Source: Bacillus sp. MYb209
GTDB taxonomy: Bacteria; Bacillota; Bacilli; Bacillales; Bacillaceae_G
Assembly: GCF_002975175.1 (NCBI RefSeq)
Contig: NZ_PCNZ01000006.1
Span: 124,001 to 188,000 of the forward strand
DNA length: 64,000 nt
Direction: 5' to 3'
The notes under the pieces: generated by a model
What the model was told of the DNA's origin: nothing
The model's input: the letters and a program-made list of their open reading frames with translations, nothing else
Database searches by the model: none
Part shown: one piece after another, positions 16,314 to 25,725 of the stretch
How positions within the stretch are numbered: position 1 is the stretch's first letter
Layout: every line of letters starts with the position of its first letter
Position numbers and translations under genes: made by a program

Positions 16314-17417
16314 ATGAAGAAGAAAAATAAAGTGTTAATTACTAGTGTAGTAGCAATCGGAATTGCGGCTGGATCATATTTTGCTTTAGCTGGCGGTAGT
16401 TCAGAAGTAGCAATGGCATATAGCGGATATAAAGTAACCGAAAAACAAATTGAAAATGCACAAAAATTTGGCGGTGAAGTTATTCCAAATGGAATTGAAA
16501 CAATTTCATTCGATCCAACAAAAGGTACGTATGAATTAGCTGTTAAAAAAGGTGATGAAGTGAAAAAAGGTCAGCTTCTGTTTAAATATAATGACCCTAC
16601 TGCTAAACAAGGTGTAACGGAAGCAGAAATGCAAAAGAAAATCGCACAAAAAGAAGTAACATTGTATCAAAAACAAATTGATGCAGCGAAACAAAAATTA
16701 CAAAAAGATAAAAATGCTGGCCTTCCTCAGGAAGCATTAAAAGCATCGGAAATCGAAGTTCAACAATTAGAATCACAACTTGAAATGAAAAAGTTTGAAG
16801 TAGAAAAAGCTGATGAAATGATTAAAGCAGCAAAAGAGAAATTAAATACACTTTCTGTAACGAGCCCTGTTGATGGCGTAATTGATGATATCGTGAAAAC
16901 TGCTGATGAAAAAACAGGTATGAGCGGCATTACACTTCGCCACGCTGGTCCATTTAAAGTAAAAGGTCAACTTTCTGAATATGAGCTTGCTAGTATGAAA
17001 GTTGGGCAAGAAGTAACTGTTTCATCAAAAACTGTCGCTGGTAAGACTTGGACAGGAAAAGTAACAGAAATCGGTTCTACACCATTAAAGAGCATGGATG
17101 AAAATAAAACTGTTTCTAATTATCAATTCACTGTCACATTAGATAATAGTGAAGAATTACAAAACGGCTTCCATGTTTACGTAACGAGTAAATCTGGAGA
17201 AGCAACTGGTACAATTGTTCCGAAAAGCAGCATTGTGAAAAAAGGTGACAAAAATGTTGTCTTCGTTGTAAAAGACGGTAAAGCGAAAGAACAAGCGGTT
17301 ACTGTTGAATTCGAGACAGATAGCGAAGCAAAAGTTTCAGGAGTGAAAAAAGGAGAGCAAATTATCTCTAAACCTGAAAAAGATGTAAAAGATGGTATGG
17401 AGGTTGTCGCCCAGTGA
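16314..17417 (+). CDS. Membrane-fusion (adaptor) protein of an ABC efflux system, YknX-like
   Basis: A 367-residue protein. A single N-terminal membrane anchor (residues 8-28) is followed by a biotinyl-lipoyl-like half (YELAVKKGDEVKKGQLLFKYN), a coiled-coil hairpin rich in Lys/Gln/Glu (about 105-180), the second lipoyl half (SVTSPVDGVIDDIV) and a beta-barrel domain with KSGEATGTIVPKSSIV. It is the MacA/YknX type. The stop overlaps the ATPase start by four bases. Probably couples the ABC permease to the outer face for export of a peptide or antimicrobial. Confidence 0.87.
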   Translation: MKKKNKVLITSVVAIGIAAGSYFALAGGSSEVAMAYSGYKVTEKQIENAQKFGGEVIPNGIETISFDPTKGTYELAVKKGDEVKKGQLLFKYNDPTAKQGVTEAEMQKKIAQKEVTLYQKQIDAAKQKLQKDKNAGLPQEALKASEIEVQQLESQLEMKKFEVEKADEMIKAAKEKLNTLSVTSPVDGVIDDIVKTADEKTGMSGITLRHAGPFKVKGQLSEYELASMKVGQEVTVSSKTVAGKTWTGKVTEIGSTPLKSMDENKTVSNYQFTVTLDNSEELQNGFHVYVTSKSGEATGTIVPKSSIVKKGDKNVVFVVKDGKAKEQAVTVEFETDSEAKVSGVKKGEQIISKPEKDVKDGMEVVAQ

Positions 17418-18088
17418 TTAATTTAAAAAGCATCACGAAATCCTTCCAAACTGGTGCAGAATCAGTTCAAATATTACACGGAATTGACGTAACACTGAAC
17501 CAAGGTGAATTCACTTCTATAATGGGACCATCTGGTTCTGGTAAATCAACGTTAATGAACATTATCGGTTGCTTAGATAAACCAACTACAGGTACGTATG
17601 AATTAGCTGGTCAAAATATTTCAAATATGTCTGAAACAGAACTCGCACATGTTCGTAATAAAGAGATAGGATTCGTATTCCAAAACTTCATGTTACTACC
17701 GAGACTTACAGCACTACAAAATGTTGAATTACCTCTTATTTACGCTGGAGTCGATAAAAAAGAAAGACGTGAGCGCTCATTAGCTGCTTTAACAAAAGTA
17801 AGTTTAGCTGATCGCGCTACTCACCTGCCAAACGAATTGTCAGGTGGACAAAAGCAGCGTGTTGCGGTTGCACGTGCAATCGTAAATAACCCGAAATTCA
17901 TCTTAGCCGATGAACCAACGGGTGCACTTGATACGAAAACAAGTACACAAATTATGGACCTCTTTTACGAACTAAACAAACAAGGCTCAACAATCATTAT
18001 GATTACCCACGATCGTGAAATCGGGGAAGCGGCAGCACGTCAAATTGTAATTCGTGACGGAAATATCGTCCAAGATTGGAGAGGTTAA
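17414..18088 (+). CDS. MacB-type ABC transporter ATP-binding protein (YknY-like)
   Basis: A 224-residue ATPase with Walker [10 protein letters not shown] (about residue 39), Q-loop in [11 protein letters not shown], signature [14 protein letters not shown], Walker [13 protein letters not shown] and the switch His in MITHD. This is the LolD/MacB/YknY subfamily. It overlaps the adaptor gene by 4 nt and ends 2 nt before the permease start. It powers the export or sensory complex formed with the adjacent genes. Confidence 0.92.
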   Translation: MINLKSITKSFQTGAESVQILHGIDVTLNQGEFTSIMGPSGSGKSTLMNIIGCLDKPTTGTYELAGQNISNMSETELAHVRNKEIGFVFQNFMLLPRLTALQNVELPLIYAGVDKKERRERSLAALTKVSLADRATHLPNELSGGQKQRVAVARAIVNNPKFILADEPTGALDTKTSTQIMDLFYELNKQGSTIIMITHDREIGEAAARQIVIRDGNIVQDWRG

Positions 18089-18090
18089 TT

Positions 18091-19266
18091 TTGAACACGA
18101 GTGAAAATATACGCATGGCCCTTTCCTCTATCTTTGCTCATAAAATGCGTTCTATATTAACGATGTTAGGTATTATTATCGGTATTAGTGCCATTATTAC
18201 TATCATTTCAATGGGTGATGGTACAAACGCAAAGTTTAAAAAAGAATTAGGCCAAGGAAAAGATACGGAAGTAACGATTTACTACAACAACCCTGATTAT
18301 GGAACTGATAGTGCCAAAATCACACCTGATATGCTAAAACGTCTTCAAACTGTACCAGGCGTTAAAGATGTTTATCCAGATGTAAGTATGAAAGTAAAAG
18401 CATCTTCTGGTTCAAAAGATGTCTCTCTTGATTTAAAAGGTGGAACAGGCGCCTTTATGACAGATTCGAAGATAAAATTAGTTCACGGTCGTGAATTAAA
18501 CGACAGCGAATTAAACCAAGCGATTCCTGCTGTTATATTAAATGAAGAAGCTTTCAACAAATTATTTAATGGTTGGGAATCAAATTTATACACTGATATA
18601 AAAGGAAAACCATATAAAATAGTCGGTGTGTACGAAACGAAAAATGAATTCGGAATGGCTATGGCTGAAGGTTACACGTCACTTGAAAACGCCCCTGTAA
18701 TTTCTGGAGTAAATGAATATGACTCTGTAAAACTAACACTAGTTTCTCCAGCAGAACGTAAAAGTGTAGAAAAACAAGCCGTTTCCGTTTTAAACGAAAT
18801 GAAAGCTCCTAAGTTTGAACATAAATTTGAAGCCCAAGATATGGGTGAGTTTACAAAGCAATTAGATGAATCAATCGGTATGATGAAAATGGTATTCGGT
18901 GGTATTGCTGCTATCTCTTTACTTGTTGGTGGTATCGGTGTAATGAACATCATGCTTGTATCTGTAACAGAACGTACACGTGAGATTGGTATTCGTAAAG
19001 CACTTGGTGCAACGCGCGGTAAAGTATTAACGCAATTCTTAATTGAATCTTGTATTTTAACAGGACTCGGTGGTTTCATCGGATTCATGCTCGGTATTTT
19101 CTTCGCTTGGATCGTCTCAATCTTTGCCGGATGGCCACTCGTTATCTCAAAAGAACTTGGACTTCTTTCAGTAGGTATTTCAATGCTAATCGGTATTGCA
19201 TTCGGTTTACTACCGGCTAACAAAGCTGCAAAACTTGATCCAATTGAATGTTTACGATATGAGTAA
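18091..19266 (+). CDS. MacB/FtsX-type ABC permease (YknZ-like)
   Basis: A 391-residue protein with one N-terminal membrane segment (IFAHKMRSILTMLGIIIGISAIITI), a large extracellular MacB periplasmic-core-like domain (about 45-250), and three C-terminal FtsX segments with RTREIGIRKALGATRGKVLTQFLIES. I choose TTG at 18091 because GGAGAGG lies 6 nt before it; a TTG at 18076 is in frame but overlaps the ATPase end. It completes a three-gene YknXYZ-like operon. Substrate unknown. Confidence 0.9.
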   Translation: MNTSENIRMALSSIFAHKMRSILTMLGIIIGISAIITIISMGDGTNAKFKKELGQGKDTEVTIYYNNPDYGTDSAKITPDMLKRLQTVPGVKDVYPDVSMKVKASSGSKDVSLDLKGGTGAFMTDSKIKLVHGRELNDSELNQAIPAVILNEEAFNKLFNGWESNLYTDIKGKPYKIVGVYETKNEFGMAMAEGYTSLENAPVISGVNEYDSVKLTLVSPAERKSVEKQAVSVLNEMKAPKFEHKFEAQDMGEFTKQLDESIGMMKMVFGGIAAISLLVGGIGVMNIMLVSVTERTREIGIRKALGATRGKVLTQFLIESCILTGLGGFIGFMLGIFFAWIVSIFAGWPLVISKELGLLSVGISMLIGIAFGLLPANKAAKLDPIECLRYE

Positions 19267-19267
19267 A

Positions 19268-19303
19268 TAAAAAACGTAGGAGTTTACACTCCTACGTTTT
19301 TTA
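19268..19303 (+). terminator. Terminator of the MacB-like operon
   Basis: A 14-bp stem AAAACGTAGGAGT/ACTCCTACGTTTT with a TTAC loop and T run follows the permease stop. Confidence 0.92.
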
Positions 19304-19962
19304 TTTTATTGAAGGCAAATTCGATTTTATCGACGTTTTGACAAAAATAAGAACCTCTAACTTCTATTATATAATTCTACTGCAATTCGTGAACCAATTA
19401 ATCACGATATCTCCCCTTCAAATTGTGTTTCTTCTATTATATATGTTTTAAGTTACGAATATCTTTCGAAGTCTTTTTATCATTTAAACTTTCATTTCTC
19501 ACGAAAGCTATCAAGCAATCCTATTATTGCAAAAATAATATGTAAAAGAACAAATTCAAGGCGTAATTTTTTCCATACTACAACTTATTTTGTAACAATT
19601 ATATCTCTATTTTATTAAAATCCACCCTATATATATGACTTCGCACACAAAAAGATTATATTTTTATAACTACATTGCGATTCAAACAGTTAAATACCCC
19701 TTTTCCGTAATGTTACAGAAACATTTAAGAAACACCACTGATACACTATTAATCTATTAGTAATTAAAATAGTATTGATTTTATGAATCATATGTTCTAA
19801 TCCCCCAAAAAACGCAAAGAAAACGCTATCAGGATATTAATGGAATTATTACAGAATATTAATGCCTCGTTACGAATGCTTTGTAGTTTTGTGTTTTCCG
19901 CAAATAAGAAAATAATGGTTGCTATAATGAGGTCAACGAAAACAAATGCAATGGAGGCTATT
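19304..19962. other. Long AT-rich leader region before the EntC-like gene
   Basis: About 660 bases with no supported gene. Frames open here are short and lack ribosome sites; a frame running into the EntC-like protein from 19840 has no signal-peptide-first structure and is rejected as a start. TTATGAATCAT-type inverted repeats occur near 19780, but no promoter could be fixed. The length is consistent with a regulated upstream region. Confidence 0.4.
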
Positions 19963-21249
19963 ATGAAAAAATTTATGGGCATAGCAACAGCAGCGGTTTT
20001 TGGTCTTGGGATTTTCACAACATCTGCTAAAGCAGAAACGATTGTAACAACTGATGTACTAAATGTACGAGAAAACCCAACTACTGAATCACAAGTTGTC
20101 GGAAAGTTATTAGATGGATATAAGGTTGACGTTTTACATACAGAAAACGGATGGTCAAAAGTTAAATTAAATAGTGGTAAAGAGGCTTTCATAAGCGCTG
20201 ACTATACAAAAGATACTTACTACGTAACAGCAAACGTATTAAACGTACGTGCTGGTGCAAACACAGACTCAGAAATTCTTGGTAAGTTGAAAAAAGATGA
20301 TGTAATCGAAACAACACACCAAGTACAAAATGATTGGATTCAATTTGAATATAACGGCAAAACAGCTTATGTACACGTTCCTTACTTAACAGGGAACGCG
20401 CCAGTTAAAGTTCAGCCAGTAGTTAAAGCTGAAAAAGTAACTAAAGTTCAAGATACAACTAAAGTTCGTGAAGCAGTTAAAGCCGGGGAAGTAGCTGAAG
20501 CTCAAGCAAAAGCTAAAGCTCAAGAGGCAACTAAAGCTCGTGAAGCAGCTGAAGCTCAGGCAGCAACTAAAGCTCAAGAAGCAACTAAGGCTCAAGAAGC
20601 AGCTAAAGCTCAAGAAGCAGCTAAAGCTCAGGCAGCAGCTGAAGCTCAAGCAGAAGCTAAGGCTCAAGAAGCAGCTAAGGCCCAGGCAGAAGCTAAAGCT
20701 CAGGCAGAAGCTGAAACTCAAGCAGAAGCTAAAGCCGAGGAGGCAGCTAAAGCTCGTGAAGCAGCTGAAGCTCAGGCAGCGGCTGAAGCTCGTAAAGCAG
20801 CTAAAGCTCAGGCAGCGGCTGAAGCTCGTGAAGCAGCTAAAGCTCAGGAGGCAGCTAAAGCTCGTGAAGCGGCTAAAGCTCAAAAACCAGCTACACAACA
20901 ACCTGTTGCGAAAGAAACTGAAACAAGTACACCATCTTCTTCTCGTGAATTAAGAGTTGAAGCAACAGCTTACACAGCAGATCCACTTGAAAATGGTTAT
21001 AAAGCAGGCGACCAAGTAAAATCAGCTTTAGGTCACAACTTAACAGCAAATCCAAACATGAAACTAATTGCAGTTGATCCAAGTGTCATTCCATTAGGTT
21101 CAAAAGTATGGGTTGAAGGTTACGGAGTAGCAATCGCTGGTGATACTGGTGGAGCTATTAAAGGAAATAAAATTGACGTTTTAATGCCAGATAAAGGCAC
21201 ATCAAGTAACTGGGGACGTAAAACAGTTACAGTGAAAATTTTAAACTAA
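19963..21249 (+). CDS. entC: EntC-like cell-wall protein: two SH3b domains, Ala-rich repeat tract, 3D domain
   Basis: About 428 residues. Signal peptide (MKKFMGIATAAVFGLGIFTTSAKA), SH3b 1 (about 25-82, TTDVLNVRENPTTES), SH3b 2 (about 90-150, TANVLNVRAGANTDS), a roughly 130-residue tract built on a six-residue AAKAQE-type unit (18-bp DNA repeat), and a C-terminal 3D domain (VEATAYTADP, VDPSVIPLGSKVWVEGYG, AGDTGGAIKGNKIDV) with the three conserved Asp. B. cereus EntA/EntB/EntC proteins share this layout; the 3D domain suggests lytic-transglycosylase-like wall hydrolysis. GGAGG precedes the ATG at 19963. The exact paralog name is tentative; the domain calls are firm. Confidence 0.82.
   Translation: MKKFMGIATAAVFGLGIFTTSAKAETIVTTDVLNVRENPTTESQVVGKLLDGYKVDVLHTENGWSKVKLNSGKEAFISADYTKDTYYVTANVLNVRAGANTDSEILGKLKKDDVIETTHQVQNDWIQFEYNGKTAYVHVPYLTGNAPVKVQPVVKAEKVTKVQDTTKVREAVKAGEVAEAQAKAKAQEATKAREAAEAQAATKAQEATKAQEAAKAQEAAKAQAAAEAQAEAKAQEAAKAQAEAKAQAEAETQAEAKAEEAAKAREAAEAQAAAEARKAAKAQAAAEAREAAKAQEAAKAREAAKAQKPATQQPVAKETETSTPSSSRELRVEATAYTADPLENGYKAGDQVKSALGHNLTANPNMKLIAVDPSVIPLGSKVWVEGYGVAIAGDTGGAIKGNKIDVLMPDKGTSSNWGRKTVTVKILN
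20515..20886 (+). repeat. 18-bp tandem repeat tract inside the EntC-like gene
   Basis: Degenerate copies of an 18-bp unit (GCTAAAGCTCAAGAAGCA and variants with CGT, GAA or CAG substitutions) encode the Lys/Glu/Ala/Gln-rich helix tract. Because the unit is a multiple of three without stops, two other frames are also open here. The copy number could vary by slippage between strains. Confidence 0.9.
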
Positions 21250-21257
21250 TTACTATA

Positions 21258-21298
21258 AAAAAAGAGTCAGTCTCAACGTTGAGGCTGACTCTTTTTTT
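21258..21298 (+). terminator. Terminator of the EntC-like gene
   Basis: A long hairpin AAAGAGTCAG-CTCAACGTTGAG-CTGACTCTTT, with one mismatch and a T run, follows the stop. Confidence 0.92.
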
Positions 21299-21405
21299 AT
21301 GATTCTTACATTCTTTCTCTTGAAAGTACGAAATAGTGTCTCGAAGCCACTTTCTCTCTGACATAAATAAATTTCCTCGTTTGTTATATACTTTATCAAA
21401 CGTCT

Positions 21406-22227
21406 TTAAAACCTCTTCTTGATCAGCGCGAACTGATGTAAGAAGCGAAGAGCGATAATGATCTCTGATTCATCAATAGGCTCTACTTCATTTTTACGTC
21501 TTCTAGAAACAATTTTATTCACACGTTCGCAAATTGGCTTAATCGCCATTTCATCTCCATATGCATAAAGAGCCCGAACAGCCTCATATTTCACCATAAC
21601 ATTTCTATCTGCTAAAGCCTCAATATACACTATTTGTAAGTCCACTCCCCCTATTTTCGCTAAAACCCCAATAACAGCTGAACGAACATAGGCACTATCA
21701 CTATATAAAAGCTTTGTTAGCGGAAGAATCGCTTGCTTTGTTCCAATCTCGAGCAAAGTATAACAAATATTTGTAATCTCATCTTTATTTTCTTGAGCAG
21801 TCAGCAACTTTAGTAAAGCTCTTTCCGCTTCTACTGATTTATATAACTTTAAGGAAGAAATAGCCCAATAACGAACACTATCGTTTTTATGATAAATATA
21901 AGGCAGAATTTTATTTGTATTACTTACTTCTGGCAATTTATAAATATCACTAAGCAATCCACTTAACAGGGTTGGGCTTTCTTCACACTCCAAACGATCT
22001 ATAAGATAATCAGCAATACAGATTTCTTTCGTATTTATAGCGAGTTTCGTCATTAAATAATAAATATTTTTCTTCATAGATACCTTTTTGGCTTTGATTA
22101 CCTTTTGCTGTAAATAAGGAAAAATTAATAGATCATTTAGCGCTTTTGCTTCATCATACGCACGATGCCGAATCTCTGCTTCTTCATCAGCCATCCGGCT
22201 TAATAAATCATCTATATACTCTTTCAT
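21406..22227 (-). CDS. HEAT-repeat protein, unknown function
   Basis: A 273-residue, all-helical protein. Repeats of about 31 residues are visible, for example KNDSVRYWAISSLKLYKSVEAERALLKLL, SAYVRSAVIGVLAKIGGVDLQIVYIEAL and NVMVKYEAVRALYAYGDEMAIKPICERV. These are HEAT/PBS-lyase-like repeats used for protein contacts. The ATG at 22227 is preferred because GGAGAG lies 6 nt upstream; the frame is open to 22257. It has no signal peptide and no partner gene. Function unknown. Confidence 0.75.
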   Translation of the reverse strand: MKEYIDDLLSRMADEEAEIRHRAYDEAKALNDLLIFPYLQQKVIKAKKVSMKKNIYYLMTKLAINTKEICIADYLIDRLECEESPTLLSGLLSDIYKLPEVSNTNKILPYIYHKNDSVRYWAISSLKLYKSVEAERALLKLLTAQENKDEITNICYTLLEIGTKQAILPLTKLLYSDSAYVRSAVIGVLAKIGGVDLQIVYIEALADRNVMVKYEAVRALYAYGDEMAIKPICERVNKIVSRRRKNEVEPIDESEIIIALRFLHQFALIKKRF

Positions 22228-22297
22228 CTCCTTCTCTCCTGTCCAAATTAAATCCATCCCTTTGAATTCTATAGACGATAGACTACTATTTCAACAG

Positions 22298-22324
22298 AAA
22301 AAAGAGGATGCCATAGCATCCCCC
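22298..22324 (-). terminator. Terminator of the PTS/MupG operon
   Basis: GGGGATGC pairs with GCATCCTC around TATG, followed by a T run on the minus strand, 12 nt after the MupG stop. Confidence 0.85.
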
Positions 22325-22336
22325 TCCTTCTCTTCC

Positions 22337-23422
22337 CTATTCCACACAAGTAAACTGCGTCCAAGCCCCTACATAATCTAGCAAGAACAACTCCTCTTCA
22401 GCAATTGTACCGACGATATTTTTCCGTTCATCTATCGGCATTTCTTTCAAGATGATTTGCAACTCACCTTTATACTTTCCAAATGAGTTGTTACCAATTA
22501 CAACTTGGCCTCTTTCCTGTGGTACACTTTCTCGTACTGGGAAATCGTCGTCTTTATATTTTTTACGTACTTCTGTAGAACGCACCATATATTCTGTTAT
22601 GTCGCCGCGTCTTACGTGTAATTCTTGCAGTGTCGCTCTCTTCTCTACTTCAGTCGCTTCATCTACAAATTGTACCTTCAGCTGTAACATGTAACGATTT
22701 AAGTTTCCTAGTTTCTCTAATTCTTCTTCGCTCGCATAAGCATTTCCGATAATAACATCATCAATAAGCCCTGTTGCCCATAAATGTTTCGCTTGCACTT
22801 CAATTGTTAAATTACGATGTTGTTCTAATGTACATAATCCGTCGTTAATATCCCATGGACCGATGTCAGCTGCATGCGATGTAATAAAGGCTGCACTGCG
22901 AATACCGTGATTTTTAAAACGTTCACTACAGCGAATGAAATAATCATACGGAAGACCAGTGAATTTTTGCGGATAAAAATTGTGACAACCAATTAAAGCT
23001 GCTTTATTCGCTTGATGCGAAAGGATATTTTCAAAATAGGCAATATCATTACTTATATTTAGCTCAATTTTTAAGCCATATGGATTATTCGTCATTTTCG
23101 CTTCTGTTAACCCGTCAAACCCTACATCTAAACGAATGCCATCTGCACCTAACTCTGCAAAGAATGATAGATCACTATAACTAATACTAAGTTGATCGAA
23201 TACAGCCGGAGCTACATCTAAAATAACTTCCATATTATACTCTTTTGCATGCGCAATAATTTCTTTAAATTCCGCTACAATTTCCTCTTTCGGACGATTC
23301 ACAGACAGTAAACACGTGAATATTCTTGAAAAACCGTGACGTACCGCTGCTGAAATATATGCCATATCTTTTTCTTTCGTTGAATGCTCTGGATAAAGAG
23401 AAATTCCTAATTTACGCTCCAT
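22337..23422 (-). CDS. MupG family (DUF871) enzyme, copy 1
   Basis: A 361-residue protein with an N-terminal TIM barrel (KLGISLYPEHSTKEKDMAYI, GADGIRLDVGFDGL, IGCHNFYPQKFTGLPYDYF) and a C-terminal beta domain (about 245-355, ending FLLDYVGAWTQF). This is the DUF871/MupG family; S. aureus MupG is a 6-phospho-N-acetylmuramidase acting on MurNAc-6P-GlcNAc. It is the last gene of a Lac-type PTS operon, so it likely cleaves the phosphorylated disaccharide imported by that system. GAAGGAG lies before the ATG and within the preceding gene, suggesting coupling. It is clearly paralogous to the gene at 27808-28896. Confidence 0.87.
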   Translation of the reverse strand: MERKLGISLYPEHSTKEKDMAYISAAVRHGFSRIFTCLLSVNRPKEEIVAEFKEIIAHAKEYNMEVILDVAPAVFDQLSISYSDLSFFAELGADGIRLDVGFDGLTEAKMTNNPYGLKIELNISNDIAYFENILSHQANKAALIGCHNFYPQKFTGLPYDYFIRCSERFKNHGIRSAAFITSHAADIGPWDINDGLCTLEQHRNLTIEVQAKHLWATGLIDDVIIGNAYASEEELEKLGNLNRYMLQLKVQFVDEATEVEKRATLQELHVRRGDITEYMVRSTEVRKKYKDDDFPVRESVPQERGQVVIGNNSFGKYKGELQIILKEMPIDERKNIVGTIAEEELFLLDYVGAWTQFTCVE

Positions 23423-23690
23423 GCTTTTGCATCTCCTTCACACGTTGTATTAATGCCATGCTCGTAAATCTATATTTTGCAGATAAACATGTCGCACATA
23501 AAATCGTTGGTACAATGATAAAGAACGGTGATTGTAAGCTAAATGCTACATAAGCTCCCATTGAACATCCAATAAATAATATCGATACAAGTAGTAACAC
23601 TAATAAAGATTTACTTTGTACCCATTTTGAATAATGCGCAATGCACTGCCCCGCTACAAATGTAATTAAGATGATAATTGCTCCGAGCAT
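23412..23690 (-). CDS. Small membrane protein in the PTS operon
   Basis: A 92-residue protein with three hydrophobic helices (about residues 2-15, 28-45, 48-65) and a basic C-terminus (QRVKEMQKHGA). AGGAGAGGAG precedes the ATG. Its start overlaps the end of the EIIC gene by 25 nt and its end overlaps the MupG start by 11 nt, which ties it to the operon. I recognise no family. A helper of the permease or an extra membrane subunit is possible, but this is speculation. Confidence 0.7.
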   Translation of the reverse strand: MLGAIIILITFVAGQCIAHYSKWVQSKSLLVLLLVSILFIGCSMGAYVAFSLQSPFFIIVPTILCATCLSAKYRFTSMALIQRVKEMQKHGA

Positions 23691-24976
23691 TCTGCTTTCT
23701 CCTCTCCTGCTAATTGTTGTTTCTCATACATTTTGAATAATGGATAGTAAATAACGAATGAGATAACAAAGTTAACAAGTACAAGTACACCAGCCATAAT
23801 TGTCCAGTCCGTACTAATAATAGCTGCAATTGGCGCTAACATCGTAAATGGCAGCTTTGCCATCATCATCGGAATCATACCTGAAACAACTGCGAAATAT
23901 GATACTGTCGTTGTAACTAACGGTGTAATAACGAATGGAATAATTAAGATCGGGTTCATTACAATTGGTGCCCCAAAAATAATTGGTTCGTTAATATTGA
24001 ATAAACCTGGTACGAATGATAATCTACCTAATTCTTTTAGGAACTTAGATTTAGAGAACATAAACATAATAACTAAGGCTAACGTTGAGCCTGATCCACC
24101 AATCCATACGAACCATTGAATAAATTGCTCTGTGAATAAGTTTGGTAATTGATGTGCATTTCCTGCAGCCGTGAATACTTCCATATTTTCAAGAATTGCT
24201 GAATCCCACATTGGACGAATGATTGTTCCTAAAATCGCTGGGCCATGTATACCGAACGACCAGAAGAATACGATTAGGAATACTGTTAATAAACCACCGA
24301 ATAAATTATTTCCTACTAATACTGACTTTAATGGTGCAATTAAATATGTAATCGTTGTATTTACATCAAATTTCAAACCGTAACGAATACCCCAGAATAA
24401 AAGAATAACTACTAAAGTTGGAATTAATGCTGCAAATGAATTTGCAACTGCTGGTGGTACACTATCTGGTAATTTAATCGAAATATTATGCTTAATCATG
24501 AAATGATAAATTTCAACTGCAATTAATGCTGTCACAATAGCTCCAAATAAAGACGTAGCACTTAATGTCCCTACTGAAATATATCTTCCTGCATCAATAA
24601 CACCTGGTACAGCTTTTGCTATTTGAATAGGTTCAACTGATGCTAGTAAGAAGGCGAGTACAGATAATAATCCTGCACTTAACTGATTGAGCTGATAAAA
24701 GTTCGCAAGTGAGGCCCCTACCCCAAATGCTGCGTATAAAGCCATTAAACCTACTGTAAATCGGAATGGAATATCTAAAATATGGCGAAACGGTGCAATC
24801 CACTCCATATATGCATCAATTGGTAAATTTAAAAAGATAACGAAAAATGACCCGACAATCGTTAACGGTAATGTAGAAATAACTCCATTCCGAATTGCTA
24901 ATAAATGTCGTTGCCCCACAATCTTTTGCGTTGTCGGCATAATCTTCTGTTCCATAAAACTCATAAAACCATTCAT
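23666..24976 (-). CDS. PTS Lac/cellobiose-type permease, EIIC component
   Basis: A 436-residue membrane protein with about ten membrane segments and the Lac-family EIIC signatures: LAIRNGVISTLPLTIVGSFFVIF near the N-terminus, FFWSFGIHGPAIL, and FNINEPIIFGAPIVMNP, which holds the sugar-binding Glu. It moves a disaccharide or glycoside across the membrane while it is phosphorylated. GGGAGGG precedes the ATG. The gap of 76 nt to EIIB is the largest inside the unit. The presence of MupG suggests a MurNAc-containing disaccharide; direct evidence is absent. Confidence 0.92.
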   Translation of the reverse strand: MNGFMSFMEQKIMPTTQKIVGQRHLLAIRNGVISTLPLTIVGSFFVIFLNLPIDAYMEWIAPFRHILDIPFRFTVGLMALYAAFGVGASLANFYQLNQLSAGLLSVLAFLLASVEPIQIAKAVPGVIDAGRYISVGTLSATSLFGAIVTALIAVEIYHFMIKHNISIKLPDSVPPAVANSFAALIPTLVVILLFWGIRYGLKFDVNTTITYLIAPLKSVLVGNNLFGGLLTVFLIVFFWSFGIHGPAILGTIIRPMWDSAILENMEVFTAAGNAHQLPNLFTEQFIQWFVWIGGSGSTLALVIMFMFSKSKFLKELGRLSFVPGLFNINEPIIFGAPIVMNPILIIPFVITPLVTTTVSYFAVVSGMIPMMMAKLPFTMLAPIAAIISTDWTIMAGVLVLVNFVISFVIYYPLFKMYEKQQLAGEEKAECSEQLSS

Positions 24977-25052
24977 CGATAACCCTCCCTATGTTCAATC
25001 TGCCGAAAACAAAAGTTATAACATTATAATGTTTATATTTAAAAAAATATAA

Positions 25053-25358
25053 TTACGCTAAAACTAACTTTTCGGCTTGCTTAAGTACTTTCAAACCATC
25101 ACACATGCCATAATCTCGTTGTTCTATAATTGCAACTGGTATATCGTATGACTTCGCAAGAAACTCCACTGCTGGAAACAAATACTTCACCTGTGGTCCG
25201 ATTAAAACAACATCAGCATTTTTTATTTCCAATTTCACAAGTTCCGAATCAACTGCTTTAATTTTATAATCCTTCCCTTGTTTCTTTGCCTCTTCTTGCA
25301 TTTTTCTTACAACCATACTCGTTGACATGCCTGCTGCACAACATAATAAAATGTACAT
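25053..25358 (-). CDS. PTS Lac/cellobiose-type EIIB component
   Basis: A 101-residue cytoplasmic protein. The phosphorylated cysteine is in MYILLCCAAGMSTSMVVRKM, and ADVVLIGPQVKYLF is also typical. It relays phosphate from EIIA to the sugar. Its ATG lies one base after the EIIA stop codon, with no separate ribosome site, so translation is coupled. Confidence 0.93.
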   Translation of the reverse strand: MYILLCCAAGMSTSMVVRKMQEEAKKQGKDYKIKAVDSELVKLEIKNADVVLIGPQVKYLFPAVEFLAKSYDIPVAIIEQRDYGMCDGLKVLKQAEKLVLA

Positions 25359-25359
25359 A

Positions 25360-25680
25360 TTATATTGTCACTTTCTCTTCCACTCGTTTATGAAGAGTAA
25401 TAAATTCCTCAGCAAGCTCTTTCACTGTAATGGCATTCATTAAATGATCTTGTGCATGCACTAATAATAAACTTATTTCTGCATGGTTTCCTCTTGCTTC
25501 CTCTTGAATTAAATCCGTTTGAATACGATGAGCGGATGATATTTCCTCACTAGCAAGTTCCATCTTTTCACTCGCATTCTGAAAATCCCCTTGTCTTGCA
25601 AAAGCAATCGCTTCAAGTGCCGCGCTTCTAGCGTTGCCACCATGTAAAATTAACGCAAATGGAGTTTGCATATCAGTCAT
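25360..25680 (-). CDS. PTS Lac/cellobiose-type EIIA component
   Basis: A 106-residue helical protein with LHGGNARSAALEAIAFARQGDF and the active-site region LLLVHAQDHLMNAI, where the His is phosphorylated by HPr and the Asp binds metal at the trimer centre. The start at 25680 follows GGAGGAATTTAAA. It is the first gene of the EIIA-EIIB-EIIC-membrane-MupG unit, downstream of a perfect cre site. Confidence 0.93.
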   Translation of the reverse strand: MTDMQTPFALILHGGNARSAALEAIAFARQGDFQNASEKMELASEEISSAHRIQTDLIQEEARGNHAEISLLLVHAQDHLMNAITVKELAEEFITLHKRVEEKVTI

Positions 25681-25725
25681 TTTAAATTCCTCCAAGCTAT
25701 GTTTTTTCTATATTTTTATCTTATT

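Noticed and set aside
20386-20953. Long Ser/Cys/Phe-rich (minus) and Leu/Lys-rich (plus) frames over the EntC repeat tract
   Set aside because: Both are by-products of the 18-bp repeat, lack ribosome sites and have nonsense low-complexity composition.
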